Assembly (NCBI RefSeq): GCF_028453695.1
Contig: NC_135776.1
Coordinates: 806,001-870,000 of the forward strand
DNA length: 64,000 bases
Direction of reading: 5' to 3'
Source of the DNA: Augochlora pura
Taxonomy: Eukaryota; Arthropoda; Insecta; Hymenoptera; Halictidae
Each line of letters starts with the position of its first letter. The stretch's first letter is position 1. The position numbers and the translations under genes are program-made. The notes beneath the pieces were generated by a model that was given only the letters and a program-made list of their open reading frames with translations, ran no database searches and was not told the origin of the DNA. Positions 12,967-24,100 of this stretch are shown here, one piece after another.

Positions 12967-13012
<46 letters not shown>
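12967..13012. repeat. (CT)n microsatellite
   Basis: About 23 uninterrupted CT units. Confidence 0.95.
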
Positions 13013-13014
<2 letters not shown>

Positions 13015-16000
13015 TCAGCCTCCATTCCAGCTTTGTGAACCGTAACACGCGAAATGTGAACGACTCCTCGTTCCTTCCGAGAGCGTCGCGATGGTGGTCG
13101 TTGTTGGTCGAGTAATATCGCTGTTTGCTCGAATGAGAGAGACCGCGGGGTGACAGAGAGCAAGAGAGAGAGAGAAAGAGAGAGGGTGGGCGTGGGTGTG
13201 CGCCAGAGACCCTTGAAAAGCCGCCTCGAAGAGAGCCGACACAGTAGCTACATAATGGATTAAGTCACGTCCCCGTTGACGAGCCCACGAACCGACGGGA
13301 AAATCCGTGATAATGTGCTTACGAGGACCTTTTCCTTCCCTTCTCTCTCGCGTCTTGGCGCAACATTCCGAACAACGCGATTTTAGGGAGAGTAGAATGT
13401 AAGAGTCTAGGATTAGAACTTTACAATTTTTTCTATACGAAATTGGAATTTTCAATGAACGGCAAAGTGTGGTCGGTCTCGAGCAGGACACTTTTAGTTT
13501 TAATTCAGCTTTAATTTAAGCTTTGAGAACGTAACAAATTCTTGCGAGAACGTATGTTAGGATCGACTCGATGTAATCGTTAATAATCGAGTCGTTTTTC
13601 CCGAAAGCTTCCCTTCCAGGAAGATCGTGTTACTTCCATATCTCCATCGATATTCTAGTGCTAGTAAATCGATATTTCGTTGGACCGTTGACTTCTCGTT
13701 CGGGTCGATTAGGAATTGAGCCGTAGAGGGAATCGGTGGGCGGATCGCGGAGCGTATAATGTATCGCTCCTGGAACGAGTTCGTTAAAAACGCGACGTGT
13801 TGGAAGAGCGTAGCCGTAAAATATTTACGCGACCAAAAATATCAGTGCGAGGAGTATGATTATCCGTCTCTGCCCAACGTTTTCCCAAGCGCAGCGGCAG
13901 AGCAAAAAGAACGACGAAAGACGACCGACGACGAGGACCAGGTGTTACTCCGTTGTTTTTCGCTTTGCACGCGGCGGAACGATAGAAATCCTTGGCCGAG
14001 CACGAATCGACGCGCGCGATCGTCGGCCGCAGAGTGTCCACGGCTCTGCCCGGCCAGCTTCTAATTAATTACAGTTAATTACGGTAATTGGTCTGGCTAA
14101 TGCGATCGCACGACCACGTCGCGTCGCATTCCTCGTGTCTCGTGTGTCGTCACTCGTTAGGACGCTTGTCCCATAAATTCGTTCAGCGGAACGGCGAAGG
14201 GAGCCTTCATCGAACTCCTTCAGGATATTTCTGTTCCGGCACTCTCCTTCAAGAGAGCCAACAAGCCACGCCTGTTCTGCAAAGACCACGCCTATCCGGG
14301 TAATTGATGGACAATACGGTTCTGATCCGGCGATTGATATTGGATAGAGTCGCGATCGGGGAACAGTTTGCCCGTGGGTTTACGGATCGTCACAGCATCC
14401 GCAGGTGTGTAAATAGATGCTCGAGGAAACTCGATCGGTCGTCGAAATTGTGGCACGTGTCGCCATTGTGTTGCCCGAATGCAGGCGATAGACAGCAGCT
14501 TCTCTTGACCACATTGCCAAACGACACTGCAGATTTTCTGTTAAACAGGGGTTACCCTGTTTTACACCAGACTCCTCAAGCTTTAATTTAAGCTGATTAA
14601 CGTTGAAAAAGTCCTACAGGAAGGTAACTTAAAATTAAATAGAATTTGTCCTTAAAAATCGAGCTATTACAACGAGGGTCATGTATTTCTAATTTTAGAA
14701 AACGTCGTCGTGACTGCCTTTTAGAGAGAAGCACCCTATATTAAAGTGTACTCTTCAAACTTCGATTCGAGGACAGTTTCGTCAAAATATTCCCGCGGTA
14801 ACCCAACTTAAACACGACTCGAATGTTCCCTTGGAAGCCAAGTTGTTCCAGTAACGTTGAAGCATAGCCATGGCATCGAAACTTCAAACGATCTCGAAGA
14901 AACTTCTCAAAATGCAAAAGTCTCGCGAAAATTTCTCTCGCTCCGAGTGTCTCCTGCAACGATCGTTGAATTGTTTCTGGTGTCGAGAGACAGCCACCCA
15001 CGCTAATCTCGGCGAGCGACCGTGGGACGTCGTCGGTCGTTTCCTCCTATCTTTATTTTCCTTCAATTTCCAACGTTCTCGCGAATGAATAAATGACCGG
15101 TGGCCGGCCGGTCGGTTCAACTTGAGCACAATGCCACGATTACGGAGCGATGCGGTGACGCCTTTGTGGCCGTTTTAACTCGATCAACTCGGCAAAGCGA
15201 AGCCTGCGTTAAGATTAGACCTCACGGCGTCGCGAGCTCCGCCTCGATCTGCCTCGCCGCTCTGTTCTGCTTTGCTCCGCTCAACACGATCTCGTGTCCC
15301 GGCCGTGAATGTCTTTTCAGGGTGCCCCGCGTCACCCTAAAATAGTTGTCGCACACGCGAGCTCTCCTGCTCAAGGTGAAGGTTAGAGTTCCGTTCGTCG
15401 GCGGAGGGTGACGCGCTGACAGATTGTAGTTGCGTTTCCTCCCCATCGGAAGGGGTAGGCCGTCGAAAAATCAATCCCAGCCCAACTTCCCTCGATTCAC
15501 GCGTGTCTTTCGATTTCTCTCGGACCGCCGCTTTTACCACGACGAATCACCGGGAGTTATACTTGAGAATCGAGTTATTTTCGTTCCGAGTCAAGGAGAG
15601 AATAAAGTAAAATAAAACACAATACAATGAATTAAACTCAAATAAAAGACGTTAAAACCGCGGTTGTCCAGAGGTTCAATTTGATTTTCGCAGCTTGAAT
15701 TTTCCTGCAGTTTCCTGCCATTTCGTCTTCGCTGTTTCGCTTTGAAACGCCTGCTCGGTATAATAAAAGAATAACGAAGGGAGCCCTTCTGTTCCGGAAA
15801 AGATCTAGAAATACTAGTTCCATCGAGTCCATGGGTGTGGGTAGTTTGCGAGTCCGGAAGCGGGACCGTGTAAAATACGATTGCAAAAGAGAAAAAGAGG
15901 GAAAGAGAGAGTGCGATGGAGAGAGAAGGAGAACGATAAAAGGGAAAAAAAGAGTCGGCAGAAGTTTGAAATGTTGCGCGTTTACGAGCACACAGAGGAT

Positions 16001-18226
16001 ACACATTAGGCGTGTCTCCCCTGAACCCCATAGTCAACCGAGCATGGCGAAACCGGAACCTGAATATATCAGGCTCGGTGCCATTTAACTTCCATCTCGG
16101 TTCAGAAGCCAGTCGAACGTAGCCGCCGTGAAATGGAAATCCGCCCGCAGACCTCGGGGCGCGCCGGCCAATTTTTATCGCCGGCCATTTTGTCCCTCGT
16201 TGCACTGCGTGCAACAATTTCGCAATTTTCCGATTTCCCTTCTCTCTCTCGCGAGAAACACCGAACCATATTGACAAACGTTGCTTTCGATGATTCTTCG
16301 ACATCCCGTTCGACACGTTAGTCTAGCGTAATTTTTCTTGAACCTTTCAGATTTTTCTGGAAAGAAACTATAGCACGTTTCGCAGTCACAATTTGACAGG
16401 ATTATTTATACATGTTTCAACAACGGTTACGAATTTGTTTGCGTCGAGAGAAATGAAAAATGGCCCCGGTATATTTTGGTAACCGAAGCGAAAGAGTACT
16501 GTTCGTGATTCGTTTTACCAACGATCGACGCGGATGCGTTTCTGCGTCGAGCGGTCCTCGTTCGTCTTCGGTGTCGGCCTTGCAATCGCTGCACCCGCTG
16601 CATCGACGCGATGCAACCTTAACCTTAACCTCGAGCGGCGACTGCGAGCACGGTGGCACGCGCGCGCCTACACTATTTTAAGGCCACGTTTCTGCGAGCC
16701 GACTCCGAGAAATCTCGCATCCTCCAACGGGATCGAGGCGTAACGCTTCGAGAAATGTTCCGGCCAGAATTCGTGTCGCGGTTGCACATTTTTCGTTCGA
16801 TTTCATTTTAGTCGGCAAAGTCACGATTTCGGGAATTTTACAGCGGAGGCGTATAATTAATGCTATATATTAATATTAGTTTCTGTTCTTGATTGCAAAA
16901 ATCGGCTTGCATCTTAACACATAATATAAATAAATAAATAAATTGGAAGACGCTTCGGATTCAGTGTTTCTCGCTCCATTGCTCGCTTCGTTGCCCGCTT
17001 ATCGGCCGGCTGGGTGGATTCTCGTTCCGTTATCTCGCCGATAAGCCGACATCGGGTTTAATCGCGGGCCTCGAGGAAGCTCGAGAAAAATGGAGAAAAA
17101 TCGAGGAGCTATGCGAGACTCTGCCCGAGCGACGCGATCCTCTCTCCGCCGGACACGAACGGTTCACCGTTGCCCGTGAACATAGGGACACGACGTCTTG
17201 TTTTTCCAGCCGGTGCAATTCCTCCGCGAAGATACCGCGACGCGACGGACTGTTTCTTTGGCCTCCGTGACCTACGCGGTTGAGATAGGTCCACGACAAA
17301 CAGCCCAGGAATCCGCGAGTCAGCCTCTCGCAGGATTTTTCGCTCCGCGGGAACGGTCCGTCACGCTCTCCGTCCGATCGTCCACGATCCTCTCTCGCGA
17401 CCGAAAAATCGGCTTGACCCTGTCCAAGCTTCGTCGGCAACGCGGCCATTAATTATTCCTCGGGACCCTCCTTTTCCCGAAGGTTGACGATTTTCTTGCT
17501 GAACGACTTTCGATCTTACACACTGAAGCGTAGGAACTTTTCTTTTCAGTCATACTTCAACAAATGCGGCTCGCGACGCAGTCGATGCATAGTCGTGTCA
17601 CTTGTACGTTCCAATGAAGGACTATTCTCCTCTTATTAGTATTTCAACTATTGGATTATTATATGATATTCTGTTCTCCTGTTATTGATAATTCAGCTAA
17701 TATTTGACTAATTTCATATAGCGTTGTACAGGATTATGATCAAGTTACCGCAAGGTACTATGGTTACGGAGTAATTAAATTGCATTACAATTCGATTGTA
17801 GTACGTAATTCAGGTCTCTCCGTTCAATTAAATTACAGTTTAATTCGTTGCTCGATACCGGTAAATTTGCAGTAAACAATTTAGTTACATTAATTACGAG
17901 TTTCATTTTGATCGAATTAGAACTACGAGTTACGACGCGACTGAATTAGTAATTGCGAATTGCCTCGACGATTATTTTTGAAATCATTTATTCCGATAGG
18001 TTCAGAGGTCCGGACGAGCGCTGCACTCGTCGTTCGCAGGCTCGAACTCTCAGTTGGGATATCGATTTCGTTTGTTGTTCGACGAACCTATCCAGGCTCG
18101 AGGAAGCATAGTTCGCGAATATTTAGCAGATAGACGAGCGGATTATCACGGGAGCCCGTTCCGCTCGCCGATTCTATGGCCGGCCGCTATTCGAGTGAGT
18201 CATAGGACGGACGACCGATAATCTTT

Positions 18227-18276
18227 GCCGGTCTCTCTCTCTCTCTCGACGGTGTGCAACGTGAATAGAGAGACCG
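18227..18276. repeat. inverted repeat, 10-bp perfect arms
   Basis: CCGGTCTCTC at 18227-18236 is matched by GAGAGACCGG at 18267-18276, with a loop of about 30 bases that includes more CT units. It could fold as a hairpin; nothing else marks it as an RNA gene. Confidence 0.6.
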
Positions 18277-20872
18277 GTCGTTGGCGAAGAGAGAGAGAGA
18301 CGGGGCGAGACCGATGGAAACCGTCGTACCGTTTTCTATGACACGTACACTGCTGATCGAGCGAGAGGAAACTCTCCGGCTTAAGAGACGCTAGCGATCG
18401 GAACACCGTCTATAGTATATGGTGGTACGGTAGTATAGTAGTAGATCGGTTCGCGAGAAAACGGTAAACCGCTCGTGGGGAACCCGTTCGATGTTTGATC
18501 GCGGTATCTCGAGCCTCGGCGCGTCGCTCGCTGCTTCTCCGAGCATGATAACAATAATTTATTCGTATACGCGACTAGAAAAATCCTTTGTTAAAATCCT
18601 GGATAAAATAAGATTTTATACAGCAGTCGCCAAAGTATAAGCAAGTAGAAAAGAAGAAAGGAATGAAAAATGGAAGAAAAATATCGAAGTAAGTCGAAAA
18701 AATATATACATATGTAATAACTACATATATGTATTGAAATCGACGAGCAGATTGAAATCGAGTATCGAGCTGTTGTCGCGTCCATCGAAAAATCCCGGGT
18801 AGTTTTTCATCGCGATAAGAACGCGAACTGTTCCGTCTTCGTCCGGCCCTGCACCGGCCTTTGCTGCACTTTGCCGGATTAAACGCGGAGCGGCGCACGC
18901 CGCTAATGAATTTTAGATGCAAGGAGAGCCGCGCAACGCTGTTTCCGGCCGGCGAGTCTCTCCCGCCATCCTCAATCTCGAGCAGCTAGAAATCCTCTGA
19001 CGTTCTCGCCGGAAATCTCTGATATTTTCAACGAAAAATCTCTGATGTGCTCGCTGGAAGAAACGGCCTAACAGCTGAGCTGGACCCAACCCGGAGCGTA
19101 CAACTCTCCGATGGACGGTCGTGAATAATTTTAGAGACAACTGGAAAGAAAGATATGAAAAACAAATGACGAGATTACAGTCGACCCAACGGTACAATAA
19201 ATGTACTGCCGTTTACTAATTTCAGGGTATCTGTTACGAGAGATCTCGTTCGATGGAACGGTGGTTGATCCGATCGAAGTAGGTCCCTACGATCGTTCGG
19301 TACGGCCCTGTGAAGCACGAAGGCTCGAGAAAGAGCGAAGGATCGAGACGGAGAGGCGAAAGGACGTGCAGAGGTCCTGGTAATTAAGGCGTTTCGACAA
19401 ACGTACATCGCGGAAACCGGTTATCCAGGCACAGGCATCGGCATCAGGATCGGCTCGTTTCCCTCTCTTACTCTCTCGCGTATACCTGCCGGAGGTTGGT
19501 CTCGCAAGGTTGCTCGATTCGCTGGCCCTGACGGTCCTTTCGGCCAGAAATATGCGTAATCCCACTCTGGCACAGGTAGGAAGAGAGTCGGTCGGTAGTC
19601 GTCGGCCTTCCTCCTCCGGCGTTTCATCGAGTCTCCTCGAAATCTTGCTTCCTGGTCGCTGATTCGCTTGCTCGCGCTAGCTCCGTTGCTCCGGCTACTG
19701 TCTCCCGCTCGCTGGAGACTCAGTAAAACGAAAGAGAAGAGGACCCGAGAAAAGTCCGTGTCCGTGCTCGTCCCACGAGAGCAGGAAGTATCGAATTAAC
19801 GCGAGATCTCGCGGCTGGAAGCTCGAGAGGCTTAACCTCTGGACCAAGCTCTTCTCTCCAGGCTCTGTGGCTCTCTTCTCTTTCCTTCCCTCGTCTCTCC
19901 TCGTTGCTTTCCGTCGCTTCGGAGCTCCAGTTCTGGCAGCGTGTTACGCTTTACGGATTAGGAAGCTGATTCGGCCTCGCAACGCCGCAGAACCGACAAA
20001 GACGACCAACAGGTTTGCTCAACGGCTTGTCCCGGGTCAGTTCCTCGCTTCTTCGAAAGCCTGTTGGCACCGTTTGCCCTCTGGCCCGGAGCCGCGAGGC
20101 CACACCCATTTTCCATCGAGACCGCGCATGCTGGGATCGTCTTTCAGGCTTTCCTCGAGGGAAGTTGCTTAAACATTGCTCTCGGAGCTTTTTCCAAAAG
20201 CGTTGGACATAGGATGATCCCTTGTAGCACTATCCTGGTTGAAATGCCACGCACACCTTGTATACAGAGAGTAAATTAATAAACAGTTGCCAAAATTGGG
20301 GTAACGAAATCTTTCGACCAGGAAGAGAGATTTCTGTCGTCCTCGTTTTATTTACGAGTGGCATTCATTTCATTTCGCTGTCTCGCAGAGCACTGGCTGG
20401 AGCATCGAAGCCACTCCTACGGGGAGCACTCAGAAATCATGTTCGGTTCGGGAGGTTTCGTTGGTCCATCCTTGCATGACAGGTAGATAGTCTCTCGAAG
20501 GCTTGTCTCTCTACCTCGTTCCAAGAAAACTTTCTTGCCAGGGGGATTAGGTAACCACGGATAAATATATATATATCTGTATTCACCCGATTCCCGGTCT
20601 GTGTCTGTGTAATTGAACGCGTAATATTATTACGGACCTTTTGTTAGGCCTCGCGAGCTCGACGATCTCTCGTTGCGATTATCAGGAAATGACGATCGAA
20701 CCGGGGCAAGACTCGAAACTCGAGCCGGCGAAAGATCGATCGATTCCGGATCCGGTCTCGTACGGCTTCCAGTATCTGGCGCTGATCCGGCGCTCCTTCT
20801 TCGGTCGTGGATAACAGTAATCGTTATCGAATAATGTATCGGACCGAGCCGCGACTTTCGCCGCGGCGTTAG

Positions 20873-21076
20873 GTAACGCCGTCGACTCGTTACTCATCCG
20901 TGAGCAAACTGTTTGTCCAGCGTTTTCAGTTCGTTAACACGCCGGCCAGCCGACGACGAAGTTATTTGATCGTTCACCATCTGATAAACCGAGCGCGCCG
21001 AAGTAACCTCGCGAAGAAATGGAGAAGCTTTTGTGGCTCGTATCGAAAGCAATCTCGTTCGGGCGATTTTATTAAA
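20873..21076 (+). pseudogene. weak open frame directly upstream of the coding-like segment, ends at TAG 21077
   Basis: The frame that continues into the segment at 21080 is also open here, from a TAG at 20870 to a TAG at 21077, about 68 codons including LAKKWRSFCGSYRKQSRSGD. That motif loosely recalls the basic end of a MADF domain, but the N-terminal part does not. It could be the upstream part of a decayed gene or chance. No start codon opens it. Confidence 0.15.
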
Positions 21077-21079
21077 TAG

Positions 21080-21289
21080 GTTGCCTCGATCCTACGCGAT
21101 AGCCAAGTAGCCGACCATGTCATAAATAAGCTCTTAGAACTGGAGCGCAATGAAGATCTTACATTCATCACGTCCCTTCGCAATTTTAATAACGACAATA
21201 TTAACGACTTCATTTGTCAACGGGTTAAACCTTTCGTCACAGTGAGAGAAAGTGATAATGATGTAGCAATCGCACAAGGGCGGATATGA
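21080..21289 (+). CDS. unrecognised coding-like segment, 69 codons plus stop, preceded by acceptor-like TAG
   Basis: After ATTAAATAG at 21071-21079, a frame stays open to TGA at 21287-21289 without an ATG at its start. The residues look protein-like: VADHVINKLLELERNEDL, then TFITSLRNFNNDNINDFI, then CQRVKPFV, balanced in charge and hydrophobic spacing unlike the arginine/serine-rich frames around it. The local sequence is less GC-rich than its flanks. The pattern DLTFITSL...INDFICQRV loosely resembles a BESS motif, which ends many MADF-type insect proteins; this is a resemblance only. It could be a terminal exon, a transposon remnant or chance. I do not assign a function. Confidence 0.25.
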   Translation, partial: VASILRDSQVADHVINKLLELERNEDLTFITSLRNFNNDNINDFICQRVKPFVTVRESDNDVAIAQGRI

Positions 21290-21579
21290 TATAAAAACTG
21301 AATTGCATTTTTACCATAAACGCGTAAAGTCTGCAGTTTATCGATTAAAATATTCGACGGTCTGTTACGCGAATTTTCCCCGTTCTAAAATCAAGATTTT
21401 CATGTCGTCGGACGCGTAGGCGTCCGCTCCACGACACCTGAATCTCTCGTCGACGGTCTCGGCAGTTTGTCAAATCGGTCTCGAGGTTTTTTGGATGCCG
21501 GCGCAACAGGTTTTTGGATCGAATCACGCCGGGACGTACGGACGACGTGCCGCATCGGTGTACGCCTCGGCGTACACGA

Positions 21580-21628
21580 GCGCGTAGAAGCGAGTAAAGC
21601 GTGTAGAGGCGTGTAGAAGCGTGTAGAG
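21580..21628. repeat. 10-bp minisatellite, 5 units
   Basis: Units of the form GCGTGTAGAG or GCGTGTAGAA follow one another, the second copy one base short. Confidence 0.85.
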
Positions 21629-22182
21629 GCTCTCGAGCCGTCCCTCGTAGCGCATCTGGCCGCAGATTCAAGGCCGGACAATCAACTTCGCGTGAAAGAG
21701 GGACCTCTCCTCTCCGACGTACGCACCCGGTGCATACGTACACGATCCTCGTATGATACCCAAGGACAAACTGTTCCCCCGATGGCGTTATTTATAATTC
21801 TTCTATCTCGTTGGAACCCGAAGACACCTCGTCTTCGCGGCAACGATCGCTGCGCCTTCGAGCCGCCGCGGAATTCTCAAATCGCGAACCCCTGCCAGTC
21901 GTCTTTCCGTTCCGCAACAGCTCCGGTCCAACCGCTTCCACCGGCTGCATACAAATCCACACTTGATTCTAATCCTCTTTACGATTACGCCGATGCAAAT
22001 GCCACGTCGAAATCGTTTCCAGGCATTCTAACTCGGCCGCTAACCCTAACCGAAACGTACTGATTAACCGTGGGTCAGCGTAACCGCGAGGATACGTTTC
22101 ACGAATTAAGAAATACGCATTTGATCGTCTACTCCCCGTACAGGTTTATATCTTTGTAAACGCGTAGGAAATATGTCTGTAT

Positions 22183-22266
22183 ACACGTGTAATTAATATA
22201 CACCCTGCGTACACGTGTAATTAGTATACAATCTGTGCACACATGTAATTAATACATCACTATTTG
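22183..22266. repeat. 28-bp tandem repeat x3 with ACACGTGT core
   Basis: ACACGTGTAATTA starts at 22183 and 22211, and the variant ACACATGTAATTA at 22239, so the period is exactly 28. The first two cores are palindromic and contain the E-box CACGTG. Confidence 0.9.
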
Positions 22267-22577
22267 TGTCGGATTGATTATAGTAGATTAATAATGAGAC
22301 ATATATGTTGCCTACTGTCAGCGAAATCTTTTTCTTCTACAAAGTATTACTCGAATTATGATACAATATAATATATTAGCTACACAAGTGAAGCGGGCGT
22401 TTATACTAAAAATCAGTTGCCGTCGTGTTCAATATGTTCGAAAGATCGGCTGAAAGTGTTTCGGGCGGGGCTCCTCCAGGTGACTCATCTCGCGCATTAC
22501 TCACCTATTCGAGGTAACGATCCCGAGAAACTTCGCTAAAATTCTATTCGAAACGAACACAAAATCGCGAGCGATTG

Positions 22578-22621
22578 TCGCAGAGTTTTCGCAAAGTTCC
22601 CGCAGAATTTTCGCAGAGTTT
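22578..22621. repeat. 11-bp tandem repeat x4
   Basis: Units TCGCAGAGTTT, TCGCAAAGTTC, CCGCAGAATTT and TCGCAGAGTTT lie end to end. Confidence 0.9.
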
Positions 22622-24029
22622 CCGCGGGTGTGCAGCGTTTCCAAGGAAGCTCGATCATTGACACGCTGACCAGGTTCGGTCGGTAAGCCGATAGCGAAGC
22701 CCGAGTGCACCGGAACAGCCGTATCGAAACATCGGCAGATCTCTATTGCTCGCTCGGGATCGATCGATCGATCGGCCGCCATCCTCTTGTTCCGCGCTAT
22801 TTGCGAGCACTATGAAAACTGTGGGACGCGGTCGAGTGACGCGACGTCGTTGTCGTCGGTGGCGGCGGCGGCGGACGGGAGGTTTGCTCGGCTCGCATTA
22901 TCATCCTCAGACAACACTCGCTCCCGTGCATATTTACATTTTAAGTAGCGGCCCGACGGGATGAATGGTCGTCGTAAAGTCTGTGACTGCGAGAAAGACG
23001 GACGGGTCTTCGTGTATATTCCGAAAGCGAGCTTGCTGTGCCATCGACGAACCAGATAAACCGTCCCACCGAAATCCACGAACCAGCGGATTTCCAACAT
23101 TTCGCACTCCTTGTTGTCCTATCTTCATTTCGTGATGACAGTGATCAGAATCCGTTTCTGATTGCAATCGTTCTATCGAGGACAATTTACAACAAGTTTT
23201 CAATATATGTATAATATTCGTAATATTAGGATTTGTATTAGAAAAATTCGGAAACCGGTTATTTCGGCTGGTCTGGTGGTTCCAGCATTAAACGGTTCGA
23301 CAATGAAGAGTCGTGGTTGTTCGGCATCGATTACCGGACAAGTTTCGGCTCGAAGGGCCGGAATAAGCGCAGGAAGATCGGATCCGCGTGCTTGAGATTT
23401 TCGGAGGTGGAGTAGTTTCGTCGGGATGATTGCTAACGACGCGAGTTATCCTCGTGGGAGAGGAGTCCCGCAAGCCGAGTGTTCGTCGCGACGGAATAAC
23501 GTCGCGCGACGTCTGCGATCGAAATAACGATCCGCTTCCAGGAAACTCGAAAATTCGCATGGTCAGACATCCAGATATTCTTGTAACTTACAATGCCAAG
23601 GAAAGTACGCGGCTTTCAATATTTCAATGCGTCACATGTGCTCCTGATTGTTATATAGACTGTTTCATAGAAACAAGTACACGTAACAGTTTGTTACACA
23701 GGGGTTAATAAGTTTTTATTGTTTTGAAAAGAATTCATTATTTGCAAATAAGTTATATTATTGTACATTTTTTGCATTGATGGATGTATTTACTTTTTTA
23801 AAAAAATGTTAGGATATTTGTGCTGGAAATTCATTGGTTCAAAAGTTATGGGTTTTGCATCGGACGGCAGTGTGAGGACTGTAGACTGTGTGACGTCGTC
23901 GTCCACCCTCGCGCTGACTGATTTGCAGGCGAACTACGCTTCCACCGCTTCGACGGTGGCACTCGACGAGAGAGGGTCGGTCGTCGCCGCTTTCGTATTG
24001 ATTGTACACCGTCGGATGATTCATGGGTG

Positions 24030-24030
<1 letters not shown>

Positions 24031-24082
<52 letters not shown>

Positions 24083-24100
24083 GTCTGTCTGTCTGTCTCG
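24031..24100. repeat. (CT)n followed by (GTCT)n microsatellite
   Basis: CT run at 24031-24078 followed by several GTCT units to about 24100. Confidence 0.95.

Larger units (their letters stand above)
9915..21079. other. non-coding CpG-rich DNA with simple repeats
   Basis: No exon I can recognise. Holds a long pyrimidine-rich tract at about 11690-11880, (CT)n at 12967-13012, purine-rich runs near 13150-13190 and 15885-15955, an AT-rich island at about 17620-17960 and foldbacks near 18.1-18.3 kb. The longest frame, 11218-12126 (+), is driven by the pyrimidine bias and I do not call it a gene. Confidence 0.45.
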
